DNA from: Pseudomonadota bacterium
Lineage (GTDB): Bacteria > Bdellovibrionota_B > Oligoflexia > Oligoflexales > CAIYRB01
NCBI GenBank assembly: GCA_026390435.1
Contig: JAPLFY010000036.1
Location: forward strand, 62,001 to 126,000
Reading direction: 5' to 3'
DNA length: 64,000 bases
In this document: positions 35,674 to 44,883 of the stretch, piece after piece
Layout of the letters: every line of letters begins with the position of its first letter
How positions within the stretch are numbered: the stretch's first letter is position 1
The notes under the pieces: generated by a model
The model's input: only the letters and a program-made list of their open reading frames with translations
Database searches by the model: none
What the model was told of the DNA's origin: nothing
Position numbers and translations under genes: made by a program

Positions 35674-35749
35674 TGGTGGCGCCTCCCAGAATCGAACTGG
35701 GGACACGAGGATTTTCAATCCTCTGCTCTACCGACTGAGCTAAAGCGCC
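35674..35749 (-). tRNA. tRNA-Phe (anticodon GAA)
   Basis: The minus strand forms a standard class I tRNA of 76 bases with an encoded CCA. The acceptor stem is GGCGCTT with AGGCGCC (one G-T wobble). The D-arm begins AGCTCAGTCGGTAGAGC. The anticodon arm is GAGGA-TTGAAAA-TCCTC giving GAA, and the T-arm is CCCAG-TTCGATT-CTGGG. It lies 55 bases upstream of secG. Confidence 0.96.
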
Positions 35750-35822
35750 ATAGCCGAAAAAGGAAGTTTTTTTTTATGCTTACATTCTGTGATAGTCAAT
35801 GGATAACTGGCGTTCGGCCAAA

Positions 35823-36713
35823 ATGAATTCATTTTCCCTCTATTTGGACCCGGAGATACAAGCTATGGCCCCAGCAGTAAGAGAGCGCCCCCTAATCATT
35901 GCGGGACCATGCGCAGCAGAATCCTTTGAGCTTATGGATGCCGTAGCGAGCCACCTGTGCCGCTTAGCAGCGGAACTAGACTTTGACTACATATTCAAGG
36001 CTAGCTTCGACAAGGCTAATCGGACATCTGCCAGCAGCATCAGGGGCCGAGGACTGGACACCACGCTAAAATGGTTCGGGGACCTCAAGAGTCGCTACGG
36101 CGTCCGAATCCTAACTGACATACACGAGACTCATCAGATTCCAGCCGTTGCTCAGGTATGCGACGTGCTGCAGATCCCGGCCTTCCTCTGTCGGCAAACC
36201 GATCTAGTAGTGGGTGCGGCGCAGACAGGCCGCATGGTCAACATTAAAAAAGGCCAGTTTATGGCCCCTGGCGCCATGGCAAGTATAGTTAATAAGGCTC
36301 GCACCGCTGCCCAGGAGGCCGGGTCCGAAGGCGAAATTCTTCTGACCGAGCGAGGCGTCAGCTTCGGCTACGGCAACTTGATTGTCGACATGAGAGCGCT
36401 ACCGATCATGGCTAAGACCAAAGCACCGATCATTTTAGACATCACCCACAGCACACAGTTGCCAGCTGCTGGAGGCGAAGGAGGGGAGGTATCAGGCGCG
36501 CAGCGTCAGTTTGCTCCAGTACTTGCCCGAGCCGCCACTGCCACCGGTTACTTGTCCGGCTATTTCCTTGAGGTTCACACAGATCCTCCTCGCGCAATCA
36601 GCGACAAAGACGCTCAGCTAAACCTGCATCAGTCCGAGCTTTTATTGCGGCAATTGATACCACTTTGGCAACATTCGAGGTCGCTGGCTACGATCGATCA
36701 GCACTTCAAATGA
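35823..36713 (+). CDS. kdsA: 3-deoxy-8-phosphooctulonate synthase
   Basis: The enzyme condenses arabinose 5-phosphate with phosphoenolpyruvate to KDO 8-phosphate, the committed step to the inner-core sugar of LPS. The protein is about 296 residues. Signature segments are KASFDKANRTSASSIRGRGL, LQIPAFLCRQTDLV, NIKKGQFMAPGAM and LDITHSTQLPAAGG. ATG at 35823 (MNSFSLYLD) or ATG at 35799 are both possible, and neither has a strong ribosome site. Its presence argues for an outer membrane with LPS. Confidence 0.95.
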   Translation: MNSFSLYLDPEIQAMAPAVRERPLIIAGPCAAESFELMDAVASHLCRLAAELDFDYIFKASFDKANRTSASSIRGRGLDTTLKWFGDLKSRYGVRILTDIHETHQIPAVAQVCDVLQIPAFLCRQTDLVVGAAQTGRMVNIKKGQFMAPGAMASIVNKARTAAQEAGSEGEILLTERGVSFGYGNLIVDMRALPIMAKTKAPIILDITHSTQLPAAGGEGGEVSGAQRQFAPVLARAATATGYLSGYFLEVHTDPPRAISDKDAQLNLHQSELLLRQLIPLWQHSRSLATIDQHFK

Positions 36714-36819
36714 GGCACTACCTATGTCGAAGTTTTGCGCGCTAACGAAAGCGGGAGATAACCGTCTTAATAACCTATAAGCACCTAATTTTAAAGACTT
36801 ATAAAACCAATGGCCGGGC

Positions 36820-37638
36820 ATGGGGATTCCACTCCGTGACTCGGCAATCATTCTGAAATACAATCGTTTTCAGAGATATACACTTCACAAAAACCAGGGA
36901 CCCCGTTTGCCCCAGCCAGACAACATACTGATCCTCAGACTTTCACCTTTTTGCGCGCGCCCAAATACTTCAACTATTAGTGGAAAGTTCGATGTCGCGG
37001 GCCGAAGACGGCGCTACCTTTACATTTTGAGCCGCCTCCTCAAACTGCTCGGCTACAAATTCACGGTGCTTACTGAGGCCCTAGCAAGCAGGCATGGCAA
37101 ATATGCGGCCATAGCTTACGATGAGCCGAACTCCTATGATCTTAAACGCGAAAGCCCATTACTAGAGGGGCTACGACTTAAAGCCACGGTTTTCATTTCA
37201 ACTGCAGATGACTCCATTGACTGGAACTATCTAAAGTCGCTTTGTGTTAAAGGTTGGGAAATCGGAACCCTCGGCCAGCAGATCACAGACCTGACGGAAA
37301 AAAGTCAGATCGAGCAAAAACAACTCATCTTGACGGCGAAGCACCTCATCGCCAACGAGCTAGGACAGGCACCGACAGTGTTTGCTTACCCATTTGGGGC
37401 ATACGACGCGACCACAGTAAGCTGCCTGCGGGACGCCGGGTTTATTGCTGGCGTCACGATGAAGGGCGGAATAAACAGGACCGAGAGCACTGCAGACTTT
37501 TTTCACCTCTGTCGCCTGAATCTGACAGGATCCCTGCGACGCGACGTCTGGCTTTTATTAAAAAACATCTTTTTCAGCTGTAGAGCCAAAACCAACTTAT
37601 CAATTCAAAATCTTAAGAGCCGCACAGAAGCGCCTTAG
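36820..37638 (+). CDS. Polysaccharide-deacetylase-like protein, catalytic residues degenerate
   Basis: A 272-residue protein with a NodB/CE4-like pattern in its second half. AIAYDEPNSYD occupies the place of the TFDDG motif, ATVFIST is the usual strand, GWEIGTLGQQITDL stands where SHTxxHxxL should be, and FAYPFGAYD matches the third motif. Both metal-binding histidines of motif 2 appear missing, so it may be a non-catalytic binder. There is no signal peptide. The first 90 residues are basic and unrecognised, and the start at ATG 36820 lacks a clear ribosome site. It lies 106 bases after kdsA. Confidence 0.7.
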   Translation: MGIPLRDSAIILKYNRFQRYTLHKNQGPRLPQPDNILILRLSPFCARPNTSTISGKFDVAGRRRRYLYILSRLLKLLGYKFTVLTEALASRHGKYAAIAYDEPNSYDLKRESPLLEGLRLKATVFISTADDSIDWNYLKSLCVKGWEIGTLGQQITDLTEKSQIEQKQLILTAKHLIANELGQAPTVFAYPFGAYDATTVSCLRDAGFIAGVTMKGGINRTESTADFFHLCRLNLTGSLRRDVWLLLKNIFFSCRAKTNLSIQNLKSRTEAP

Positions 37639-37731
37639 AATTATTCTAGGGCTCTCCGCCTAAGTGACGTAAAATTGTTACAGACTCCAATTATAAATTG
37701 ACGATTTACGTCGCATCACAAGGAGGATGTC

Positions 37732-39159
37732 ATGGCTAAGCCAACATTTGCGTGGCTTCGGGCAATGGCGGTCGCTGTGCCTTTAGTTTTATCCCAAAGT
37801 GCTCCTGCTGCGGATGAACAAAAGGCATTCGCTATAGCTAAGATTCAACTGACCCCAGACCGAGCTGAGCTGCGTCGCCTAAGCGCAGCGGGCTATGACA
37901 TTGCCGGCGTGAACCTTAAGACCAATACTGCTGACATCATCCTTCAAGGCCAAAAAGACAGCCTATCAGTTATGGCACTAGGTCTAAACGTGCTGGGGAT
38001 TCGCTCCATTGACGCCCTAGAGGCACCGGACAGCAGCTATAAAACCCCGGAAAAGGTCACCGAGATTATTCAAAGCTGGGTCCGCCAATATCCAACTCTT
38101 GCGCACCTAGAGTCTCTCGGAAAGTCTCTCAACGGGCGGGATATATGGGGCGTCAGGATCACGAATGAAGCCACTGGACCGGCGAAAAAGCCTACCGTTC
38201 TGTTTAATGCCGAGCATCATGCGCGAGAGGTTATGACCGTCGAGGTAGTGCTCGATACCGGTGATTATTTGTTAAGCAACTACGGGAAAGACCCTAAAGT
38301 CACTAAGTGGGTCGACGACAGCGAAATTTGGCTGATTCCCATGGTCAATCCTGACGGCAGTAATCAGGTTTGGTCCGGTAAGAACATGTGGCGCAAAAAC
38401 AATCGAGGAAACTATGGCGTAGACATCAATCGCAACTATCCCTTCAAATGGGCAGGCTGCGGAGGTTCGAGCGCCTTCCCTTGGGCCGCTGATTATCACG
38501 GAGCTGCAGCGGCATCAGAGCCGGAAACACAGGTCATGATGCAATTCATCCAACGGACTCAACCTGTCTTTAACATTTCCTATCACTCATATAGCGAGAT
38601 CGTGATCTACCCGTACGGATGTGACGGCCAACACGCAGAAACGCGTGATGTCGTCGAACCTATTGGGCAAGCTATGGCGGAATCAATACCCAGCGAAACC
38701 GGTGACGGCACATACCGCGCGGGAACAGCCTGGGAATTACTTTATGATGTCGACGGTAGCGATATCGACTGGATGTACCACGACCATCATGTATTGGCCT
38801 ATTGCATCGAAGTGACCAGCGATCAATCCGGGTTTCAGCCCCCGTTTAGTCATCGCCAAAGCACCGTCGAGTCTGTGCGACCGGCTTGGCAACTGCTACT
38901 CGATAAGCTCGACCAAAGTGGAATTCGTGGTTGGGTCCACGACAAACAGGGACATGACGTCACTGACGCTAGCGTTGCCATCAAGGGCAACAACAGTTTC
39001 AGCGACCAGCCTGGCGTTTGGCGCCTTAAGCAAAATGGCTCATTTCACGCGATTTTAAATCCAGGCAATTACCACGTCAGCATCACCATCAACGGCAAGA
39101 CCGTAGATCGCGACGTGACGGTGGGCGATAAAGTTGCCAGCCTGGACATCGAAATCTGA
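37732..39159 (+). CDS. Secreted M14 zinc carboxypeptidase
   Basis: A 475-residue exported metallopeptidase. A signal peptide ending near SAPAA is followed by a propeptide-like region and the M14 catalytic domain (about 105-400). The zinc site is AEHHARE (His and Glu) with the third ligand in ISYHSYSE, substrate residues are in DINRNYPFKW, and the catalytic Glu is in YCIEVTSD. The last 75 residues form a transthyretin-like CarboxypepD_reg domain. AAGGAGG sits 6 bases before the ATG. It probably degrades extracellular or periplasmic peptides. Confidence 0.93.
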   Translation: MAKPTFAWLRAMAVAVPLVLSQSAPAADEQKAFAIAKIQLTPDRAELRRLSAAGYDIAGVNLKTNTADIILQGQKDSLSVMALGLNVLGIRSIDALEAPDSSYKTPEKVTEIIQSWVRQYPTLAHLESLGKSLNGRDIWGVRITNEATGPAKKPTVLFNAEHHAREVMTVEVVLDTGDYLLSNYGKDPKVTKWVDDSEIWLIPMVNPDGSNQVWSGKNMWRKNNRGNYGVDINRNYPFKWAGCGGSSAFPWAADYHGAAAASEPETQVMMQFIQRTQPVFNISYHSYSEIVIYPYGCDGQHAETRDVVEPIGQAMAESIPSETGDGTYRAGTAWELLYDVDGSDIDWMYHDHHVLAYCIEVTSDQSGFQPPFSHRQSTVESVRPAWQLLLDKLDQSGIRGWVHDKQGHDVTDASVAIKGNNSFSDQPGVWRLKQNGSFHAILNPGNYHVSITINGKTVDRDVTVGDKVASLDIEI

Positions 39160-39166
39160 CGCAACC

Positions 39167-40030
39167 CTATTTCAAGGCCGCCTCTAGCTCCTCATAAGGG
39201 GCGGCCTGCCCCCACCAAAGCCGCTGGGCAAGGCGCGCTTGCTCGATCAGCATCGCTGTTCCATCCTGTGCTTTGAGGCCATATTCCTTAGCCACCTGAA
39301 AAAGCGCTGACGGACGTCCGTAGACCAGATCGGAAACCACGCCACTAAACCCCTTCAAGGCTGGGCTGAGCTCTGATAAGTCATCGCCCCGATGCGGTGC
39401 GCTGGTTGCCTGGATCAGCAAACCGTGTTGAGCCATCGACAGTGTGTTTTGCAAATTTTTTAAATTTAAATCACTAAAAAGAATCTCACCTTGCTGGAGC
39501 CAAAGCGAGCGCAATGAAGCATCGCAGTCACGCCCTCGACTCAATAGGTGAACCGTCGGTAGGGTAGGAAGCTGGTTTACCAAGGCAAGTTGCGACATAT
39601 AAGCAAGTATTGCTGCCACCACCCCACCAGATCCAAGGATAATTAAGTCCCTAAACTCTGATACCTTACTACCTAATTGCTTTAGCCCCAGGGCGAAACC
39701 CGCACCATCCGTGGATGCCGCCTCCCACCAATTGTTACCGCGGAAAACAGTATTAACGGAGGCCAATTTGCATCCGGGAATGATCGAAGCCACAAAAGCT
39801 TTGTGAGGCGTGGTCACGTTAAAACCGAGTGCCCCTAAATCCCATGCGACGTCTAAAAACGCTTTAATAGCCGACTCTGGCATAGATAAAGGTAAGTATG
39901 CGGCGTTGATTCCGAGCGAAGCTGCAGCTCGGTTATGCAGCCTTGGCGACATCGTATAGTGAATGTCTGCCCCAAGTAGGCCCATTAATTTAGTTTGGCC
40001 GTCGATTCTAAAGTCAGGTGAATTCGCCAC
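39167..40030 (-). CDS. aroE: Shikimate dehydrogenase
   Basis: The enzyme reduces 3-dehydroshikimate to shikimate with NADPH in aromatic amino acid synthesis. The protein has 287 residues. The shikimate-binding segment is SPRLHNRAA, the catalytic lysine is in FNVTTPHK, and the cofactor domain has ILGSGGVVAAIL. The initiator is GTG at 40030, 3 bases after the preceding gene's stop, so it is likely co-transcribed with the PilZ-like membrane protein. Its end is convergent with the carboxypeptidase gene, 7 bases between stops. Confidence 0.94.
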   Translation of the reverse strand: MANSPDFRIDGQTKLMGLLGADIHYTMSPRLHNRAAASLGINAAYLPLSMPESAIKAFLDVAWDLGALGFNVTTPHKAFVASIIPGCKLASVNTVFRGNNWWEAASTDGAGFALGLKQLGSKVSEFRDLIILGSGGVVAAILAYMSQLALVNQLPTLPTVHLLSRGRDCDASLRSLWLQQGEILFSDLNLKNLQNTLSMAQHGLLIQATSAPHRGDDLSELSPALKGFSGVVSDLVYGRPSALFQVAKEYGLKAQDGTAMLIEQARLAQRLWWGQAAPYEELEAALK

Positions 40031-40033
40031 AGC

Positions 40034-40609
40034 TCAGTGCACCGGCGCTAAATAGCGTCGCCTGGCTAGATCCTCGACGAAAGACGTCAGCGGCACGCGC
40101 AAGGCTGGAGCTAAGTTAACGAAGTTAGCCTTCACTAAGTACGTATTGGGCTTAGCATGCAATACGCGGCAGGCTACAACTTTCACCGTGTACGGCTCAA
40201 CCACTGCTGGAAAATCTGGAACGGCGGCAAAACTCATAGTCAGCTTTTCCCCCTTAGGGATGAATACTGGAGCTATGAATATAACATGGTCTAAATTCAG
40301 GTCCACAATGTGAGCCAGAAGACCCCCATGGTTGTGAGATGCTGGCAAATATTGCCCCTCGATCCTTACTCCAAGGAAGAGTTTGGTCGCCGCCGGCCCC
40401 CTAATAAGATAAGAAAGATGCTGCCTGGACAGAGCAGACCAAAGCCCGATACACATAAACAGAAAAAATATTACTATGGTCACGGAGTAGGGGCCAAACC
40501 AGCCTACGTTGTCTATGATTTGAAATAGACTACTACTCATAAAAACCAAAAATAAAATTGATAATATTACTAAAAATTTCGCTCGTTTTTGATCTATCAG
40601 GATAAACAT
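40034..40609 (-). CDS. Membrane protein with PilZ-like C-terminal domain
   Basis: A 191-residue protein with two N-terminal transmembrane helices (FLVILSILFLVFMSSSLFQI and YSVTIVIFFLFMCIGLWSAL) and a cytoplasmic beta-rich domain. The domain looks PilZ-like by pattern (AHIVDLNLDHVIFIA, strands, then a helix), but I do not see the canonical RxxxR and DxSxxG motifs for cyclic-di-GMP, so binding is uncertain. ATG at 40609 has no good ribosome site and lies 1 base from the divergent ribF start. An alternative start is ATG 40537. Confidence 0.6.
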   Translation of the reverse strand: MFILIDQKRAKFLVILSILFLVFMSSSLFQIIDNVGWFGPYSVTIVIFFLFMCIGLWSALSRQHLSYLIRGPAATKLFLGVRIEGQYLPASHNHGGLLAHIVDLNLDHVIFIAPVFIPKGEKLTMSFAAVPDFPAVVEPYTVKVVACRVLHAKPNTYLVKANFVNLAPALRVPLTSFVEDLARRRYLAPVH

Positions 40610-40610
40610 T

Positions 40611-41603
40611 TTGATTCAAGTCATAGATTTTAACGATTTGTTTATTGGTTGCGGGCGACAAAGCTCGGTAACCATCGGTAACTTTGACGGCTGTCACATG
40701 GGACATCAGAGATTGACCTCGGCAACTGTTGAACTTGCACAAAAGCTAAACTTAGCTACTGCAGCGATCACCTTCAATCCCCGGCCAGAGGCTTTTTTCC
40801 GCCGCCTAACACACGAGCCCCTCCTTTTCACTGAAGCACAAAAGAGCCGCGCTTTGGGCGAGCTAGGCATTGAGTATCAAGTGATCCAGTCTTTTGATGC
40901 TGCATTTAGTAAAGTGACTCACTCGGAATTTTACGAGGCTCAGATCAGACAAAGTTTAAAAGCTGCTGCATTAGTCGTCGGTGACGATTTTCACTTTGGA
41001 TTCCAAAGACTTGGCGATGTCGAGTTTCTCAAAAGTAGGACCAATGTTGATGGGCTTAAATTAGAGGTTGGTTCGGCTGTTAGGTGCGGCGAACAACGAG
41101 TCAGTAGTACAAGGATCCGTGAGACATTAAGAATCTCGGGTGATGTCTCCAATGCAGCACTGATGTTGGGACGGCCGTATCTCCTAGAGGGAGACATCGA
41201 AAAAGGCGATCAGATAGGTCGAAAACTTGGCTTCCCTACCGCCAACCTGGGTAGTGTGGGTCAACTTACGCCAAAACGAGGGGTGTATGCCGGATACGTC
41301 TGGCTTTGCCGAGACAACCAGCCCCTTAACTTACCGCCAGTAACAAAACTTTCACCTGCTTCCATTCCGGCGATCTTCAACATCGGTATCAGACCCTCTC
41401 TCGGTCAGGAACACCCCCCGACGAGAATTGAATCTCACTTGCTAACCGGAGAATACGCTCCGGATTCGCTGTATGGGCTTCATGCCGGATATTATTTTAC
41501 GCATCGACTTCGCGACGAGCTCACATTTCCTGACTTAGATCAGCTCAAGAGCCAGATCAGGAGCGATGTCGATCAAGCTCGCCATCTCCTTGGTATTAGG
41601 TAA
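40611..41603 (+). CDS. ribF: Bifunctional riboflavin kinase / FAD synthetase
   Basis: The enzyme makes FMN from riboflavin and then FAD. The 330-residue protein has an N-terminal nucleotidyltransferase domain (TIGNFDGCHMGHQRL, and CGEQRVSSTRIRE near 160-175). The C-terminal riboflavin kinase domain has IGRKLGFPTANLG. The start is TTG at 40611, with CAGGA about 8 bases before it and a normal N-terminal length. It is divergent from the 40034-40609 gene with a single base between start codons, so each promoter must lie within the other gene. Confidence 0.94.
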   Translation: MIQVIDFNDLFIGCGRQSSVTIGNFDGCHMGHQRLTSATVELAQKLNLATAAITFNPRPEAFFRRLTHEPLLFTEAQKSRALGELGIEYQVIQSFDAAFSKVTHSEFYEAQIRQSLKAAALVVGDDFHFGFQRLGDVEFLKSRTNVDGLKLEVGSAVRCGEQRVSSTRIRETLRISGDVSNAALMLGRPYLLEGDIEKGDQIGRKLGFPTANLGSVGQLTPKRGVYAGYVWLCRDNQPLNLPPVTKLSPASIPAIFNIGIRPSLGQEHPPTRIESHLLTGEYAPDSLYGLHAGYYFTHRLRDELTFPDLDQLKSQIRSDVDQARHLLGIR

Positions 41604-41633
41604 GAGCTAGAAGGAAAATATCTCCTCACCCCT

Positions 41634-43166
41634 CTATAGCCTGCAGGCTCCCTGCACCAGTCCAGCATTTTCCTTTACGGTCGGCGCATGGTTCTGTGAC
41701 AGAGGGTAGAATTTTTTTGCTTCTGCCGTAACATCGAGAAGCCAAACCTCGGTATCGCCAGCAACTAAGTTACAAGTAGCATCCAACTGAGTGGTTGCCC
41801 GAGTCACATAAGCAGCCCTATAAGCCGTCGCGGTTGCATTTCGACTAAGCGCAGCCACCGTCATTTGATCGTCGATACGACTTGAGCCTCCATCAGCACG
41901 CGTGCGTTCTCCACAAATACTGAGCGCTGCATAGTCATACGCTTCAATAGCCTGTGAGGGCGATTCGCCTGCAGTTGCGTTCAATTTGGGGTTGATGATC
42001 GTATAGGGCTTACTTGGATCAGTCGGAGCGAGCACAAAAGCACTGCCAAAATTATCCCTACTATCCCCTGCGCAGCGATAATAAAATCCCGCCACTAAAA
42101 AGGCAAAAGTGCCATCTTTTGTTAACGACAAGGAACGCACTTCATACCCTGGTGCAGCATCAGAGGCACCTTTAAGATAAGAATATCGGTTAACTTGTGC
42201 TCCTGGCTGCACCGAAGCGAACACCGGCGCGCTGCCGATTGGCGCACCAACACTAGGATTGGCGACAAGGCCGTTGCCAATCTGCGACGAGAGAGCGTCT
42301 GGATTCGTGACCACTTCAGCAATCACCGCTTGTGATGAAGTGGCTGCAGGAGACACCGACATTTGCTCATTTATACCGGTGACCCAAGACGATGATGTGG
42401 CATTTTCCGCTGCCGCAGCATTTGCGAATCCATATTTTTTATAATCTATAGTCGAGGAGGTTCCGCTCACCATGATGATGCCAGTCGCCAAAACATATGG
42501 ATTGGCATCAGCGCTTTCGACGGGAATCCAGAGAAGCTGCGCCACTTTGTCATCGCCAGTTGGCAATGTCACCTGATCTGCTAATTCCGTTGCAGAGCCA
42601 AGCCCAATTGCGACAAGCCTCACAGAATGTGTTGCCGCTGAAGCGTCAGAGCTGATCCAAGAAATCATCGAGCTATCTGGACTAAATCCGTAGGCCGTCT
42701 TCTCATCGGTACTATTTGTGACTCGGACAGGCGCTGAATCAGCATCGAAGCTTTGAAGATACAAATCAGTCTGCTTACCTTGGATCACAGAAAGCAGGAC
42801 CCACTTTCCATCCGGCGAAAGTCGCACATCGCGCTCGTAACCGATATCCGATTGGGTTACCCGCACGGAAGACCCTGGGGCCTGCCCTGCGGGCCAAGTG
42901 CTTTTGTAGGCCTTCAACATCGGACGAGTGGCTGTGGAATCTCGACCGGAGACAAACACGATGCGCGAGCCGTCGTCGCTGATCGCAGGGTTTGAGTCGG
43001 TGAACTGGATGGATGTCGGCGCAAGAGTACGGCCACTTCTGACAAGCTCGACATTTATGGCGTTGCTTTGAGGCGCATTTTTACAGCCAGACCAAGTTAA
43101 AATCGTCGCCCCTAGACACCCTAAAACGACTCGACAAATTAGGATTTTTTCTCGCGCTTTCAGCAT
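41634..43166 (-). CDS. TolB-like beta-propeller lipoprotein
   Basis: A 510-residue exported protein. The signal peptide ends in ILTWSGC, giving a probable lipidated cysteine. WD40-like PD40 repeats follow (SNPAISDDGSRIVFVSG, DVRLSPDGKWVLLSV, AYGFSPDSSMISWIS), typical of TolB/DPP-like propellers. The second half is less regular. It is not TolB itself, because the N-terminal TolB domain and the pal/tolQRA neighbours are absent. The ribF gene converges on it with 30 bases between stops. Function unknown, probably protein or glycan binding at the envelope. Confidence 0.8.
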   Translation of the reverse strand: MLKAREKILICRVVLGCLGATILTWSGCKNAPQSNAINVELVRSGRTLAPTSIQFTDSNPAISDDGSRIVFVSGRDSTATRPMLKAYKSTWPAGQAPGSSVRVTQSDIGYERDVRLSPDGKWVLLSVIQGKQTDLYLQSFDADSAPVRVTNSTDEKTAYGFSPDSSMISWISSDASAATHSVRLVAIGLGSATELADQVTLPTGDDKVAQLLWIPVESADANPYVLATGIIMVSGTSSTIDYKKYGFANAAAAENATSSSWVTGINEQMSVSPAATSSQAVIAEVVTNPDALSSQIGNGLVANPSVGAPIGSAPVFASVQPGAQVNRYSYLKGASDAAPGYEVRSLSLTKDGTFAFLVAGFYYRCAGDSRDNFGSAFVLAPTDPSKPYTIINPKLNATAGESPSQAIEAYDYAALSICGERTRADGGSSRIDDQMTVAALSRNATATAYRAAYVTRATTQLDATCNLVAGDTEVWLLDVTAEAKKFYPLSQNHAPTVKENAGLVQGACRL

Positions 43167-43284
43167 ATTATCAGCCCGGGCCCTTTTCTCTGGGTTTTTG
43201 CTCCCAGCTGTCGTATTTTCGACGCCGAACGGTTTTCCGTTGCCTCGAGATCCTAATCGATTTCACCTAACCGGTAAATGCCCC

Positions 43285-44880
43285 ATGCCATACCCTCAGC
43301 TGCCGAAGAAAACGATCGCAGCCATCGATATCGGCACTAACTCTGCCCATATGGTTGTGGCCGAGATGGATCATGTCGGGGAAATGCGCATTCTCGATAG
43401 CGATAAGGTAAATCTGCGCTTAGGCCAAGCGATTGGTCCGGATGGACATTTGTCTGAAGATGGAATCCGCCGCACGGTTGAAGCTCTTAGCCACATGCAG
43501 GAGATAATCAAGCCATTCGGAGCGACTACTAGAGCGGTCGCGACCCACGCAACTCGCGAGGCGAAAAATCACAAGCGGCTACTTCGTGAGATAGAACAGA
43601 CGTCTGGCATCAACGTTGAGCTCATAGACGGCATCGAAGAGGCTAGGCTAGTCTTTCTTGGAATGCGGTACGGTCTGTCTCTGAATAATATCTCGTGCCT
43701 CGGGGTGGACGTAGGCGGAGGTTCTACAGAAATCATCGTTGCTCGCGATGATGATATTAAGTTCGTCTCGTCGGTAAAACTGGGGGCTGTCACTCTCACG
43801 GATAAGTACTTCAAGAAGGACTATAGCAGTGCTGGTTGCGATGCACTGAAAGAACACGTCCACTCCCGTCTAGCCCCTCTGCAGCAGGAGACCAAGCGCT
43901 TCACTTACGAACGAACGCTGGCCTCATCGGGTACGGCCAAGGCATTAGCTTTCCTTCATGCTCGCATGTTTGCAAATAGCGTTATGTCCGACCCCAATGG
44001 TTATATTCTGCCGCGAGATGATTTATTTCAAATTTCTGACCAGTTTCGCCGTTTGCTGTCACCGCAGAAAATCCGCGACGCTACCGGCCTGGATTTAGCG
44101 CGTGCCGAAATCATACTTGCTGGCACCGTGATCTTGGAGGAGTTGACGCATTTACTGAAGGTGAAAGAATGGGCCATAACCTCATTTGGTTTGCGCGAGG
44201 GCCTAGTCGCAGACACCTTCTATCGTGCAAGCGAAGCGCCAACCGGAGAACTACCTGATATACAATGGCATAGCGTCTTGCAATTTGCCCGCCGCCTTGG
44301 CCTTAACGAGGCCCACGCGAAACAAGTCAAGTCGCTGTCATTAAAGATTTATTCGCAGCTATCACCCCACTGTCTAAAGGGTGTGCCTGCTGAAACGCGA
44401 GAGGTAGACGTCAAGCTACTCAAAGCTGCCTCATATTTACGTGAGGCTGGAAAATTCATTAGTGCGCCGCAATATCATCGCCACTCCCAGTACCTGATAT
44501 CTAACAGCAGACTCCCAGGGTTTACCGAATCTGAGCGCACTTTAATGGGATTGATTGGCAGATTTCAGCGCAAGGGCATGCCAAGCTCAGACCACTCTGA
44601 CTGCATTGACTTAAATTCCAATGATATTAGTCGCCTACGGTTCCTTGCGGCGGTAGTCCGACTGGCTGCAGCCTTGGACCGGACACGGCAAGAACGGGTC
44701 CAGGATATAGAGCTAAAAATCGTCGATAAAACTCTAACCATAACGCTGATTCATACTGTGGCTAATCCTCCGGATGTCGAGCTACACAAAGCACGTCTAG
44801 AAAAACAGGCCCTAGAAAAATCATGGGATCTAGACATCCGCTTTGAGCTTCGTGCGCTCAACAGCATCGAAACCGGGTGA
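43285..44880 (+). CDS. Exopolyphosphatase / guanosine pentaphosphatase family protein
   Basis: A 531-residue Ppx/GppA enzyme that hydrolyses polyphosphate or pppGpp. The actin-like ATPase fold shows as TIAAIDIGTNSAHMVVAE at the start and LGVDVGGGSTEIIV at about residue 145. The C-terminal half (after residue 320) is the helical HD-like domain of the longer Ppx type (HRHSQYLISNSRLPGF). ATG at 43285 fits the family start; an upstream in-frame TTG at 43198 adds non-homologous residues. The gene is followed 3 bases later by holA. Confidence 0.92.
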   Translation: MPYPQLPKKTIAAIDIGTNSAHMVVAEMDHVGEMRILDSDKVNLRLGQAIGPDGHLSEDGIRRTVEALSHMQEIIKPFGATTRAVATHATREAKNHKRLLREIEQTSGINVELIDGIEEARLVFLGMRYGLSLNNISCLGVDVGGGSTEIIVARDDDIKFVSSVKLGAVTLTDKYFKKDYSSAGCDALKEHVHSRLAPLQQETKRFTYERTLASSGTAKALAFLHARMFANSVMSDPNGYILPRDDLFQISDQFRRLLSPQKIRDATGLDLARAEIILAGTVILEELTHLLKVKEWAITSFGLREGLVADTFYRASEAPTGELPDIQWHSVLQFARRLGLNEAHAKQVKSLSLKIYSQLSPHCLKGVPAETREVDVKLLKAASYLREAGKFISAPQYHRHSQYLISNSRLPGFTESERTLMGLIGRFQRKGMPSSDHSDCIDLNSNDISRLRFLAAVVRLAAALDRTRQERVQDIELKIVDKTLTITLIHTVANPPDVELHKARLEKQALEKSWDLDIRFELRALNSIETG

Positions 44881-44883
44881 TTC

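Noticed and set aside
43198-43284. Upstream TTG start of the Ppx/GppA gene
   Set aside because: The extra 29 residues are not homologous to the family, and the actin-like ATPase begins just after ATG 43285.
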